Below are positions 53,092-62,069 of a stretch of 64,000 nt of DNA, one piece after another. Positions within the stretch are counted from its first letter, which is position 1. Each line of letters begins with the position of its first letter. The notes under the pieces are model-generated. The model was not told the origin of the DNA. It searched no databases and saw only the letters and a program-made list of their open reading frames with translations. A program made the translations under genes and the position numbers. The DNA is from Gordonia pseudamarae (GTDB taxonomy: Bacteria > Actinomycetota > Actinomycetes > Mycobacteriales > Mycobacteriaceae): assembly GCF_025273675.1 (NCBI RefSeq), contig NZ_CP045809.1:248001-312000 (forward strand), given 5' to 3'.

Positions 53092-54048
53092 ATGTTCAAG
53101 CGCGTTCGCAAACGCCTTGTGGCCGGTGTTGTCGCCGCGGTCGCACTCACCAGCGGTGCGGTGGTGGCCACCGCGCCCGAAGCCACCGCCGCCGGTACCA
53201 CCGAGTACGTCTATTCGGCCTCGATGGGACGCAACGTGCCCGTCCGCATCATCAGCGGCGGAGGCGGGGCGGCCAAGCCCACGCTGTACCTGCTCGACGG
53301 ACTGCGCGCCCCCGCCAACAACAGCGGCTGGCTGATCAACACCAACGTCGACAGCTTCATGGTCGGCAAGGGCGTCAACGTCGCCATCCCGTTCGGCGGC
53401 GGTGGCTCGTTCTACACCGACTGGCAGAAGACCGACCCCAAGCTCGGCAAGAACAAGTGGGAGACCTTCCTCACCCGCGAGCTGCCCGGCTACATGAAGC
53501 GCAAGTACAACAGTGACAACCGGCGCAACGCCGTCGCCGGTCTCTCGATGTCCGGTACCGCCGCGCTCAATCTCGCCTCGCGCCACCCCCGCTTCTACAA
53601 GGCCGTCGCGTCCTACAGTGGTTACCCGACAGTCACCATGCCCGGGTTCAACCAGGGCATCCAGGTGTCGGTGATGGAGATGGGCGGCGATCCCAGCAAC
53701 ATGTGGGGTACCGCGCCGTTCGGCGCCTGGACCGCCAATGACCCGTTCCTGACCGCCAACAACCTCGCCGGCAAGTACGTGTACGTCTCCTCGGGCAGCG
53801 GTGTCGGCAACCGGAACGCGGCCCTCGTGCCCGGCAGCGCCAATTTCGACGCCGTCAAGTTCGCGCAGATGGTTCCGCTGGAGGTCGCCGCCTCCACCAG
53901 CAGCCGCCTCTACATCGCCCGCCTGGCCGCGGTGCCCGGCGTCAAGCTCAAGACCCACATCTCGCCCGACGGCGGACACTGGTGGGACTACTGGCAGGAC
54001 CGGTTCAAGGAGTCCTGGTACACCACCTTCAAGCCCGCGCTGTTCTGA
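53092..54048 (+). CDS. Mycolyltransferase (antigen 85 / trehalose mycolyltransferase type)
   Basis: This 318-residue secreted esterase has a signal peptide (residues 1-34, cleavage near ATAAG). The nucleophile is Ser152 in GLSMSGTAALNLA, as in antigen 85 (GLSM). The C-terminal His is in DGGHWWDYWQDRF. It transfers mycolic acids to trehalose and arabinogalactan, and marks the host as a mycolic-acid actinobacterium. A strong hairpin terminator lies 19 bases after the stop. Confidence 0.95.
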   Translation: MFKRVRKRLVAGVVAAVALTSGAVVATAPEATAAGTTEYVYSASMGRNVPVRIISGGGGAAKPTLYLLDGLRAPANNSGWLINTNVDSFMVGKGVNVAIPFGGGGSFYTDWQKTDPKLGKNKWETFLTRELPGYMKRKYNSDNRRNAVAGLSMSGTAALNLASRHPRFYKAVASYSGYPTVTMPGFNQGIQVSVMEMGGDPSNMWGTAPFGAWTANDPFLTANNLAGKYVYVSSGSGVGNRNAALVPGSANFDAVKFAQMVPLEVAASTSSRLYIARLAAVPGVKLKTHISPDGGHWWDYWQDRFKESWYTTFKPALF

Positions 54049-54066
54049 GCTGAAACAACGGTAACC

Positions 54067-54102
54067 ACAGGAGCCGGTGACCTCATGGTCACCGGCTCCT
54101 GT
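54067..54102 (+). terminator. Rho-independent-like terminator of the mycolyltransferase gene
   Basis: A perfect 16-bp stem (54067-54082 with 54087-54102) around loop TCAT, arms beginning ACAGGAGCCGGTGACC, starts 19 bases past the stop. No long T-run follows, as is common in actinobacteria. Together with the next hairpin it occupies the 327-bp gap 54049-54375, where I see no gene. Confidence 0.85.
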
Positions 54103-54319
54103 GTATTCGGGGGAGAATGACCCGCCCGGGGTGCGCCGCTGCCCGGGGTGCCCCGGGCCGGGTGCAAACGATGAGAAGGACACGACTCACCGCTCGCCGG
54201 ACCCCACCGGCCGGGCCGTCGTCGGGGATGGGCGCCCACCTCGCCGCGGTGGTGTCCGTACCGTCGGGACTCACAGCAGCCGCGCGCACGATCGAGCGGT
54301 CCGGGCGGCGGGCGCGGAC

Positions 54320-54359
54320 AGCACTGTGCCCCCACGGTTCGCCGTGGGGGCACAGTGCT
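54320..54359 (-). terminator. Terminator hairpin with TTCG loop, after the DUF3068 gene
   Basis: A perfect 18-bp stem (54320-54337 with 54342-54359) is closed by the stable tetraloop TTCG on the plus strand. It lies 16 bases beyond the stop of the minus-strand DUF3068 gene. Confidence 0.85.
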
Positions 54360-54375
54360 TGTTCGAAGAACCCGG

Positions 54376-55734
54376 CTACCGCTTGCGGAGGGGATCGTCA
54401 GGTCCGTCACCTTCGTCGAGGTGGGGGATCTGCTCTGTCGGACGGTCCCACGGGCCGACCCCGGCCGTGGGTGCGTCGTCGCGGGGCAGGACCGTCGTGG
54501 AGCTGTCGGGCGAGGACTGCGCGGGTGCCGACCACGAGCCGGCGGCGGCCGGGGCCTCGTAGTCGTAGGCGCTGCCGTCGTCGGACGGTCCGTCGGCCTC
54601 GGCGCGGCGGCTACGCAGGAACAGCCACAGCCAGGCCAGGATCAGCAGCGCACCGATGATGCCGAGGATCAGCGGCAACCAGACCTTGGCCAGGGTGAGC
54701 AGACCCTTGTAGTGGTCGGCCTTGTCGACCTGCCGGGCGACGGTGCTGTCCGCCCACTTGAAGGTGCCCTTGAGCGCGTGCAGCTTGTAATCGCGGATCG
54801 CGGCCGGCATCGATTCGCTCTGATCGGGGGAGCGGTAGTACTGCTCCTGATCTTCCTTGCCGTCGACGATGGTGCCGGTGGTGGGTTCGACGAATACGTG
54901 CCGGGTGGCCTTGGCATAGCGGTGCATGGTCACCGAGTCGGTCGGCCTGATGCCGGTGCCGGTGATGCCCCACCAGCTGGCCGGCTGGCTCAGCATGGTG
55001 CCGAGTGCGGCCTCACCCTGCGGGTTGGGCAGTTCGGACAGGTCGGTCTCGGGAACCTCGCTGACGAATTCGTACACCTTCAGACCCTTGATGGTGGTCT
55101 CGCCGACGAACTCGGCGGGGTTGTCGGTGCGGGTGTTGCTGTCGAAGTACAGGTAGGGACGCTTCTGAACGTTGAATCCGAACTTGTACTGGAAGCCCTG
55201 ACGGGGCACGTCGACCGACACATCCTCGAGGTTGCCGCCCTCGGGCAGCGCGTCGAACTGGATGGAGTGGACCTTGCCGTCGGGGACGGAGGTCTTGCGG
55301 TTGACGGAGACGCGGTCGATGGTGGCGCTGAGCAGACCGTCGTTGCAGGTCCGCTGCTCACCGATCGCCGCGAACGACAGATCGGTCTCGTTGCCGTCGG
55401 CATCGCGGACCCGGTCGATCCGAACCGTCTGTGCGGACTGCACGGTGGCGCGCGTCTTGCTGGACGGGTCGATGATCACCGATCGCCGCTGCTGCGTCAG
55501 ATGGGCGTCGAGCTGACGCGCCCGCTGCTCGCTCAGCGAGCAGCGGTCGAGGACGACTGCGGGGAAGCGGTCGCCGGTTCCGCCGTCCGCGGATACCGTC
55601 GTGGCGTCGGAGGTGATGTCCAGGTCCAGTGGCACCACGCGGAGCTGCGACACCAGGACGGTTGGGATGAGGATCGCCGCGGTGATGAAGGCGAAGCCGA
55701 ACAGAGCCAGCAGCGCCGGCCAGATACGTCTCAT
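54376..55734 (-). CDS. DUF3068 / PorA-family envelope protein
   Basis: This 452-residue protein has an N-terminal membrane helix (LLALFGFAFITAAILIPTVL), a large extracytoplasmic domain with repeated beta hairpins (TDLSFAAIGEQRTCNDGL; GKVHSIQFDALPEGGNLEDV), a second helix (LAKVWLPLILGIIGALLILA) and a disordered cytoplasmic tail. The start MRRIWPALL (55734) was chosen. Family members are found only in mycolata and include proteins proposed as porins or PorA-like; function here is inferred from the family. Confidence 0.85.
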   Translation of the reverse strand: MRRIWPALLALFGFAFITAAILIPTVLVSQLRVVPLDLDITSDATTVSADGGTGDRFPAVVLDRCSLSEQRARQLDAHLTQQRRSVIIDPSSKTRATVQSAQTVRIDRVRDADGNETDLSFAAIGEQRTCNDGLLSATIDRVSVNRKTSVPDGKVHSIQFDALPEGGNLEDVSVDVPRQGFQYKFGFNVQKRPYLYFDSNTRTDNPAEFVGETTIKGLKVYEFVSEVPETDLSELPNPQGEAALGTMLSQPASWWGITGTGIRPTDSVTMHRYAKATRHVFVEPTTGTIVDGKEDQEQYYRSPDQSESMPAAIRDYKLHALKGTFKWADSTVARQVDKADHYKGLLTLAKVWLPLILGIIGALLILAWLWLFLRSRRAEADGPSDDGSAYDYEAPAAAGSWSAPAQSSPDSSTTVLPRDDAPTAGVGPWDRPTEQIPHLDEGDGPDDPLRKR

Positions 55735-55874
55735 TCGTGACTCCTGTGGTTGCACATTTCGGTGATACCCTAACCCGCCCCGCTGTCCGGATTGCACGTA
55801 CGGTGCCGGGTTCGGCGGTTTTTCTCGCGGGATTTGTGTCCGGGACCCGTCCGGCGGCGTGTCGTCGGCGTTTT

Positions 55875-56243
55875 TCAGTCGTGTCCGGGTTCTCCGGTGA
55901 TCCGATGGTCGGCGTGGTTGAGGCCTTCGCGGACCAGTCGTGCGATGTGGCCGTCGCGGATGCGGTACACCACCCGGCGTCCCTCCCGGCGGGTGTCGAC
56001 GAGCCCGGTGAAGCGGAGCTTGGCCAGGTGCTGACTGACCGCGGTACGTGATGCGCCGACTGCTTCGGTGAGCGCGGAGACATCGGATTCGCCGTCGGTG
56101 AGGTGCCAGAGCAGTCCGAGCCGGGTGGGATCGGCGAGCATCGCGAACACCTCGGTGGCCGCCTGCAGGTGTTCGGTGTCGGGTTCGACGCGATGGTGCA
56201 GGCTGGCGTCGGGTGTGTGGTCGGCGGTGCCCGGGCCGCTCAC
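55875..56243 (-). CDS. ArsR/SmtB-family regulator
   Basis: This 122-residue winged-helix protein has FAMLADPTRLGLLWHLTDGE and the recognition helix SALTEAVGASRTAVSQHLAK. Histidines near the N-terminus (ASLHHRVEPDTEHLQ) and the C-terminus (LNHADHRITGEPGHD) could bind metal such as nickel, cobalt or zinc, as in NmtR/KmtR-type sensors. It lies 23 bases after the MFS gene; a palindrome upstream of the MFS gene is its probable operator. Confidence 0.85.
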   Translation of the reverse strand: MSGPGTADHTPDASLHHRVEPDTEHLQAATEVFAMLADPTRLGLLWHLTDGESDVSALTEAVGASRTAVSQHLAKLRFTGLVDTRREGRRVVYRIRDGHIARLVREGLNHADHRITGEPGHD

Positions 56244-56266
56244 GTGCCGCCCCTGTCGTCGGTTGG

Positions 56267-57538
56267 TCAGATCGGTGTGTTCACCCTAGCGGGTGCGGGC
56301 GCGCGGCGGTGGGCGGATGGGGCAGGGGCGCGGCCGGCGGGAGCGTGCCATGTGAGCGCCGCCGCGGTCAGGCCGACCACGGCGACGGCGAACAGGACCG
56401 CGGGGCCGCCCGCGCCGAGGGTGGCGGTCGCACCGGCGATCGGATAGGTGAGCAGGAAAGCGGCGTGCGACGCGGAGAATTGGGCGGTGAACACGTCGTC
56501 GGCGGTGCGGGTATCGGTGTGGTCGGCGATCAGGCGCGGCGCGGACGTATTCATCAGCGACGTGCCGACGCCGGCGACGAACCAGGCGACCGACAGACCC
56601 GGGTAGCCGAGGCCGGTGAGGTGCGTGACGGTGGTGAGAACGAGCGATCCGCACGCCGCGAGTGCGCCGGCCAGTGCCGTCGCGCGCGGTGACAGGCGAC
56701 GGCTGACGATCGGCAGCGCCAGCGCGGTGCACAGCGACCCGATACCGCAGGCGGCGAGCAGGGCGGCGAGGGCGGTGGCGCCCATGCCGAGTTCGGTGTG
56801 GACGTAGACCACCGAGTACACCATCACCGGTGCGGTGGCGGCGGCGCAACACAGATTGATCGCGATCAGGCCACGGAAAGTGCTCTGTGACAGCATGATC
56901 CGCAGTCCGGAGGTTGCCCGTCGGTGGAACGGCGCGGGGGTGTCGGGGGCAGCCGGTGGCGCGGTGCCGCGCAATGGGCCGCGAACCGAGCCGACGAGCA
57001 GTGCCGAGGCGGCGAATCCTGTTGCGGCGATGAGGAACAGGCCCGGCGGCGCGACCACGAACAACAGTGCGGCCGCCAGTGCCGGGGAGGCGAGCGCCTC
57101 GAGATCGTAGGCGATGCGGGAGGCCGCGACCGCCCCGGTGTAGTCGTCGCGGTCGTCGAGGACGGCGGGGATCGTCGCGGTGAAGACAGGGGTGAAGGTG
57201 GCCGAGGCGGTCTGCAGGGCGAAGACGAGGACATAGATCTGCCAGACGTCGGTCACCAGCGGCAGCAGCGCGACCATCAGCAGCCGGACGATATCGGCGC
57301 CGACGAGGACCGTGGTGCGCGGCAGGCGTTCGCAGGCGGCGCGCATCACCGGTGCCATCGCGACGTAGGCGACCATCTTGATGGTGAGCGCGGTGCCGAG
57401 AACCGCGCCCGCGTTGTCGTCGGCGAGTCGGGCGGCGAGTAGTGCGAGTGCCACCGTGAGCAGTCCGGAGCCGAGTAGGGACGACACCTGTGCGGCGTAG
57501 AGGCGCCGGAAGACCGGATTGTTCGGCAGGAACACCAT
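56267..57538 (-). CDS. MFS efflux transporter
   Basis: This 423-residue membrane protein has 12 predicted helices, begins MVFLPNNPVFRRLYAAQVSS and carries AYVAMAPVMRAACERLPRTT (loop 2-3 motif) and DDYTGAVAASRIAYDLEALA. It resembles drug or metal exporters of the MFS type. It is cotranscribed with the ArsR-type regulator, which fits inducible export of a metal ion or toxic compound. Confidence 0.87.
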   Translation of the reverse strand: MVFLPNNPVFRRLYAAQVSSLLGSGLLTVALALLAARLADDNAGAVLGTALTIKMVAYVAMAPVMRAACERLPRTTVLVGADIVRLLMVALLPLVTDVWQIYVLVFALQTASATFTPVFTATIPAVLDDRDDYTGAVAASRIAYDLEALASPALAAALLFVVAPPGLFLIAATGFAASALLVGSVRGPLRGTAPPAAPDTPAPFHRRATSGLRIMLSQSTFRGLIAINLCCAAATAPVMVYSVVYVHTELGMGATALAALLAACGIGSLCTALALPIVSRRLSPRATALAGALAACGSLVLTTVTHLTGLGYPGLSVAWFVAGVGTSLMNTSAPRLIADHTDTRTADDVFTAQFSASHAAFLLTYPIAGATATLGAGGPAVLFAVAVVGLTAAALTWHAPAGRAPAPSAHRRAPAPARVNTPI

Positions 57539-57557
57539 GGCCGAAAGTATGCCTTAT

Positions 57558-57573
57558 GTGCGCATCTGCGCAC
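57558..57573. promoter_or_regulatory. Probable ArsR operator
   Basis: GTGCGCA-TC-TGCGCAC is a perfect 16-bp inverted repeat ending 20 bases before the MFS start, placed where an ArsR/SmtB dimer would block transcription of the MFS-arsR operon. Confidence 0.6.
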
Positions 57574-57664
57574 CTATGATGTATGACACGATTCCGCATC
57601 CGACGGGTGAGCAGCATTCGGGCGGCCGCAGATCCTGCCTGATCTTGTGAGATATTGCGTCCCT

Positions 57665-58486
57665 ATGGATCAACGAGGTACACCGAGCCGCCCGGCCGCA
57701 TCCGGTGCGGGGTTCGTCCACACACCGGTCAGGGGTGCGCGACTGGCATGGACGGAGGCCGGCTGCGGGCCGCCGGTGATCTGGGCGCACGGTCTGACCT
57801 CGCGGGCGTACGCGCAGGAGGAGGCCGGATTGTTCGACTGGACTCCACTCGAGTCCGGTCACCGGTTGATCCGGTACGACGCCCGCGGGCACGGCCTGTC
57901 GTCGGGCGGGGCCGACCCGGCCGAGTACACCTGGCCACAGCTCGCCGAGGACCTGCTCGGCCTGCTCGATGCGGTCGTACCCGGTGAGCCGGTGGCCGGG
58001 GTCGGCGCGTCGATGGGGGCGGCGACGCTGCTGTATGCCGCGCTGGCGGACCCGGACCGGTTCGGCAGGCTGGTGTTGGTGACGCCGCCGACGATGTGGG
58101 CCACGCGCGCGGAGCAGTCGGCCGGACGTCTGGCCGCCGCCGACTTCGCCGAGCGGTCGGGCCGGGCGGCGCTGGAGGCCATCGCCGGTGGTATGCCCTC
58201 GTCCGCGCTTGCGGGGGTGGCCGGGGCCGCGCCGCCCATCGAGGTGTCCGATGCGCTGTTGCCGTCGGTGCTGCGCGGCGCCGCGCACTCGGATGCGCCG
58301 GCCGCCACGGACCTGGCCCGCATCGGGGTGCCGACGCTGGTGCTGAGCTGGACCGGCGACCCGGGACATCCGGTGGGCAGCGGCGAGGCGCTCGTCCGGT
58401 GCCTGCCCGATGCGGTGCTGTATGTGGCCGGGACGCCGCGGGAACTGGCCGGCTGGCCCGATCTGGTGCGCCGCTTCCTCGCCTGA
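57665..58486 (+). CDS. Alpha/beta hydrolase
   Basis: This 273-residue serine hydrolase has the oxyanion-loop region PVIWAHGLTSRAY, the nucleophile elbow VAGVGASMGAATLLYAAL (Ser in GASMG), acid in LSWTGDPGHPVG, and a probable catalytic His in DPGHPVGSGEA or near the end. No substrate can be named. It is followed by a short CGGAT tandem repeat and then nadB. Confidence 0.87.
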   Translation: MDQRGTPSRPAASGAGFVHTPVRGARLAWTEAGCGPPVIWAHGLTSRAYAQEEAGLFDWTPLESGHRLIRYDARGHGLSSGGADPAEYTWPQLAEDLLGLLDAVVPGEPVAGVGASMGAATLLYAALADPDRFGRLVLVTPPTMWATRAEQSAGRLAAADFAERSGRAALEAIAGGMPSSALAGVAGAAPPIEVSDALLPSVLRGAAHSDAPAATDLARIGVPTLVLSWTGDPGHPVGSGEALVRCLPDAVLYVAGTPRELAGWPDLVRRFLA

Positions 58487-58492
58487 CCTGAC

Positions 58493-58512
58493 CGGATCGG
58501 ATCGGATCGGAT
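58493..58512 (+). repeat. Four tandem CGGAT units
   Basis: CGGAT repeats four times starting seven bases after the hydrolase stop. Simple pentanucleotide repeat, likely slippage-prone. Confidence 0.85.
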
Positions 58513-58544
58513 CGGGCACTGTCGGACCGTGGGCACGCGGAGTA

Positions 58545-58571
58545 AGGTTTTCGACTGTAAGTCGAAAACCT
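58545..58571. promoter_or_regulatory. Candidate operator overlapping the nadB leader
   Basis: AGGTTTTCGACT-GTA-AGTCGAAAACCT is a perfect 12-bp inverted repeat that ends one base before the ribosome site GAGGAGG of nadB. It could be an operator for a NAD-biosynthesis repressor such as NrtR, or an RNA hairpin that controls translation. Confidence 0.65.
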
Positions 58572-58582
58572 GAGGAGGTCCG

Positions 58583-60250
58583 ATGACGGACAGTGCCGAT
58601 CGCGCCGACTTCGTCGTCGTCGGGGCCGGGATCGCGGGGCTGACCGCCGCGATCCGGGCGGCCGAGGCCGGATGCCGTGTCGTCGTCCTCAACAAGGGGC
58701 CGAGCTGGTGCGCAGATCGCGCCGAGCAGTCGACGTCCACGTTCTACGCGCAGGGCGGCGTCGCCGTCGTCACCGGCGGCGACCCGGCCGATCCCGGTGA
58801 CCCCGCGGACTCGGTCGACCTGCACCTGTCCGACACACTGGCCGCGGGCGCCGGTCTGGCCGACGCGGCATCGGCGCGGCCGATCCTGGCCGACGGGTAC
58901 GACGCGGTGTGGGGGTTGATGGCCTGGGGGGCGGAATTCGATCGCACCGCCGACGGGCTGCTCTCCCGCACCCGTGAAGGCGGTCATTCGGTGCGCCGCA
59001 TCATCCATGCCGGCGGGGATGCCACCGGCGCCGCCATCCAGCGGGCGCTCGGGGCGCGGGTGACCCGCCCGGCCGACGGCTCGCAGATCGATGTGCGCGA
59101 CGAGGCGATCGCCACCGGGGTGGTCGTCGCGGACGGACGTGCGGTGGGTGTGCGCTACCTACGCGGCGGCGTCGAGCACGCCGTGTACGCGCCGACGATC
59201 CTGCTCGCCACCGGCGGCGCCGGACATCTCTACGCGGCCACGACCAACCCGGCCGGGGCCACCGCCGATGGCATCGCGCTGGCCCTGCGCGCCGGCGCCC
59301 ACGTCGCCGACCTCGAATTCATCCAGTTCCATCCGACGATGCTCTATCTCGGTCCGGGCGGTGCCGCCCGGGGACGGCGCACCCTGATCAGTGAGGCCGT
59401 GCGCGGTGAGGGCGGCAGGCTCGTCGACGTCGACGGCCGGTCGGTCACCGACGGGGTGCACCCGCTCGGGGATCTGGCACCGCGGGACGTGGTCGCCAAC
59501 GCGGTCCGGGCCGCGATCGTGCGGACCGGACATCCGTGCGTCTATCTCGACGTCACCGCGGTGCGCGGTGCGACGGGTGGTTTCGAGTCCCGGTTCCCGA
59601 CCGTCACGGCGGGCCTGGTGGCCTCCGGTGTCGACCCGTCATCGGGCCGGATTCCCGTGGTGCCCGGCGCCCACTATCTGTGTGGCGGTGTGGTCACCGA
59701 CGCGTCCGGCGCCACCGGTGTGCCGGGACTGCTCGCGGCCGGCGAGGTCGCCCGCACCGGTCTGCACGGCGGCAACCGGCTGGCATCCAACAGCCTGCTC
59801 GAAGGGCTCGTGGTGGGTCGGCGGGCGGCGGCCCTGGCGGTCTCGCGCCGGGACCTGCCGATATCCGACGGGTATGCCGGAGCGGTGTCCGACGGGTCGG
59901 TGCCGCGGGTCCTCGATCGCACCGTTCTGCAGGACACGATGACCACCCATGTCGCGCTCGGCCGGGACGCCGCGGGGCTCGGGGCCGCCGCCGGCATCCT
60001 CGACGGCGCGCCCCGCTCGGCCGGGCCGCTCGGCATCCGCCACGTGGAGGACGCGGCGCTGACGCTGACCGCCCGCGCGGTGATCGCCGCGGCGGCCGCG
60101 CGCACCGAGACCCGGGGGTCGCACGTGCGTCTGGACCACCCCGGAACCGCACCCGACGCGGTGTCGCACGCCTTCCGGCTCGACGGCGACGAGCTGGTGC
60201 CCGCGGACCTCGTGCCGGGAGCGGTCGCCGGGCTGGTCGCGCATCGCTAG
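58583..60250 (+). CDS. nadB: L-aspartate oxidase
   Basis: This 555-residue flavoprotein oxidises L-aspartate to iminoaspartate, the first step of quinolinate/NAD synthesis. It has FVVVGAGIAGLTAAIRAAEA, GGVAVVTGG, the substrate-site REGGHSVRRIIHAGGDATG, HGGNRLASNSLLEG and a C-terminal helical domain. Neither nadA nor nadC is adjacent, unlike the usual nadABC order. Confidence 0.93.
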   Translation: MTDSADRADFVVVGAGIAGLTAAIRAAEAGCRVVVLNKGPSWCADRAEQSTSTFYAQGGVAVVTGGDPADPGDPADSVDLHLSDTLAAGAGLADAASARPILADGYDAVWGLMAWGAEFDRTADGLLSRTREGGHSVRRIIHAGGDATGAAIQRALGARVTRPADGSQIDVRDEAIATGVVVADGRAVGVRYLRGGVEHAVYAPTILLATGGAGHLYAATTNPAGATADGIALALRAGAHVADLEFIQFHPTMLYLGPGGAARGRRTLISEAVRGEGGRLVDVDGRSVTDGVHPLGDLAPRDVVANAVRAAIVRTGHPCVYLDVTAVRGATGGFESRFPTVTAGLVASGVDPSSGRIPVVPGAHYLCGGVVTDASGATGVPGLLAAGEVARTGLHGGNRLASNSLLEGLVVGRRAAALAVSRRDLPISDGYAGAVSDGSVPRVLDRTVLQDTMTTHVALGRDAAGLGAAAGILDGAPRSAGPLGIRHVEDAALTLTARAVIAAAAARTETRGSHVRLDHPGTAPDAVSHAFRLDGDELVPADLVPGAVAGLVAHR

Positions 60251-60405
60251 GAGGGTCGGTGCCCGCCACGACTTGCCGAGGCCGAGTGGTGGCGACTACA
60301 CCACGGTGTCCATAGACTGACCCGTGATCCATGTGATCGGGTCGCCGGTGGGCGGGGGAGACCCGAGGATCGGTGTTGGGGTCAGTGTGGTGATGGGAGC
60401 TCTTG

Positions 60406-61971
60406 ATGAACGGTGCCGGTTGCTGGTCGACGGTCGTGTGCACCCCCGAAGAGCGAGCCCGGCTCGGCCTGACCAATGACCTGCAGTGGCTGGTGCATTG
60501 CCGCCTGGCCGTCGGGCATTCGGGCAACCACGCCACCGACGCGAGCGATCATCCGCGCGCGGACCGCAGACTGTGGCTGGAGTGGAACGATTTCGACACG
60601 CAGGCGCAATCGTTGATCGAGCGCAATCCGTGCAGTGTGCAATCCCCATCGGGGGCCCAGTGCCTGTTCTTCGAGGCCCATGGCGGTCCGCACTTCTATG
60701 CCACCGGCAACGGGCACGCGCCGACGGCGATCGCTGCCGCGTCGGGCGGCGGACAGGTGGGCGCGGGGCCGACCACCGGCGGCCCGCTCGGCAGCGGGTC
60801 TGCGCCGGGCGCCGCGCTGCGGCCCCCCGAAGCACGGTCCCCCGAGGCACGGTCCACCGGGTCGCATCCCGCCGAGTCGCATCCGATCGAGGGTTACCGT
60901 GGCGGCCGACGCTCCACCAACAAGGAGCCGCCCACCGTCGAAGGAGCCTCGATGGACGGACTTGACCGCAGGCGTCACCAGCTGTCGGAGGGCCGGATGG
61001 ACCGCAGGCCTTCGCAGCCCCAGCCGCCCGCTCCACAACCTCAGGGCCACCGGTCCCAGGGGCCCCAACCCCCGGGACAGCAGGGCCGTCCGCCGCGCCC
61101 GCCGCAGACCGGTGGGATGCCAAGGACCGGTGGAACGCCCCCGCAGGGGATCGGACCGGGACCGCGTCAGGTGCCGCCGCAGCCGGGTCGCACCGTGTCC
61201 GGGCCACCGTCGGGTGCGATGGATCGCCGCCCCCAACAGGCCGCACCCCACCAGGAGCAAGCAGGGCATCAGACCGGCTCGCGGCAGGCAGCCCCTCAGC
61301 AGACGGGGCCGCACCGGATCGGTCCACAGCAAACCGGATCGCAGCCGTCGGGTGCGCGTCCGGTGCCGCCGCACATCACCGGTCACCAGACACATGCGCA
61401 TCAGCAGAACGCATATCAGACCGGTGCGCATCCCGTCGCGCCGCAGGTGCCGCGTCCACAGTCCGGTCCGCCGACCACTGCCCAGAACAGCACGGGGGCC
61501 CAGAACAGCACGGGGGCCCAGTCGACGGCGACGGGGCAGCACGCACGCCGGTCCGCGGACACCTCCGACGGGTTCGGCTTCCCGGAATCCGATGCGCAGT
61601 TCAGTGGCGGAATCAGTCGTCGAGGCGGTCGGCGGCGTGCTCCGGAGACCGAGGACCGGGCGCCCCGCACCGTGACCCCGGCCCAAACGTCGGCGCCCGC
61701 CCAATCGTCGGCGCCCGCCCAGGCTGCGGTACCCACCCAGCCGCCCGTGTCCGCCCAGCCGCCCGTGTCCGCCCAGCCGCAGGTCCCGGTCATGTCCGCT
61801 GCGCCGGCCCCGCCCGAGGTGGCGGTGACGGCGCTGGCACGCGTGGTCTCCGACGCGCAGACGGTGGTGCGGTCCGACCAGATATCGAATGTCGAGGCCG
61901 TCAGCGACGCCCTCGACGAGGTCGCCGCCGCGCTGTCCAAACTGGCCGCGGCCATGCGGGGTCAGCGGTAG
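60406..61971 (+). CDS. Long Pro/Gln-rich low-complexity protein
   Basis: This 521-residue protein has a conserved-looking N-terminal domain of about 110 residues (VVCTPEERARLGLTNDLQWL, CRLAVGHSGNHATD, LFFEAHGGPHFYATGNGHA). Then come about 330 residues rich in Pro, Gln, Gly, His, Arg and Ser. QNSTGA is repeated twice (18-bp units near 61490-61525) and a proline-rich QPPVSA-type unit repeats near 61735-61785. A helical C-terminus (VSDALDEVAAALSKLAAAMR) ends it. I do not recognise a family. The central part is probably disordered. Confidence 0.72.
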   Translation: MNGAGCWSTVVCTPEERARLGLTNDLQWLVHCRLAVGHSGNHATDASDHPRADRRLWLEWNDFDTQAQSLIERNPCSVQSPSGAQCLFFEAHGGPHFYATGNGHAPTAIAAASGGGQVGAGPTTGGPLGSGSAPGAALRPPEARSPEARSTGSHPAESHPIEGYRGGRRSTNKEPPTVEGASMDGLDRRRHQLSEGRMDRRPSQPQPPAPQPQGHRSQGPQPPGQQGRPPRPPQTGGMPRTGGTPPQGIGPGPRQVPPQPGRTVSGPPSGAMDRRPQQAAPHQEQAGHQTGSRQAAPQQTGPHRIGPQQTGSQPSGARPVPPHITGHQTHAHQQNAYQTGAHPVAPQVPRPQSGPPTTAQNSTGAQNSTGAQSTATGQHARRSADTSDGFGFPESDAQFSGGISRRGGRRRAPETEDRAPRTVTPAQTSAPAQSSAPAQAAVPTQPPVSAQPPVSAQPQVPVMSAAPAPPEVAVTALARVVSDAQTVVRSDQISNVEAVSDALDEVAAALSKLAAAMRGQR

Positions 61972-62069
61972 CACCCGCAGGGTCGTCCGGCCCGGTCGGC
62001 GGTACTCGGACACACCACCGCCCGGCTCCCTGACGGGACCGGGCGGTGGTGTGTCGGTGTGTCGTGCTG

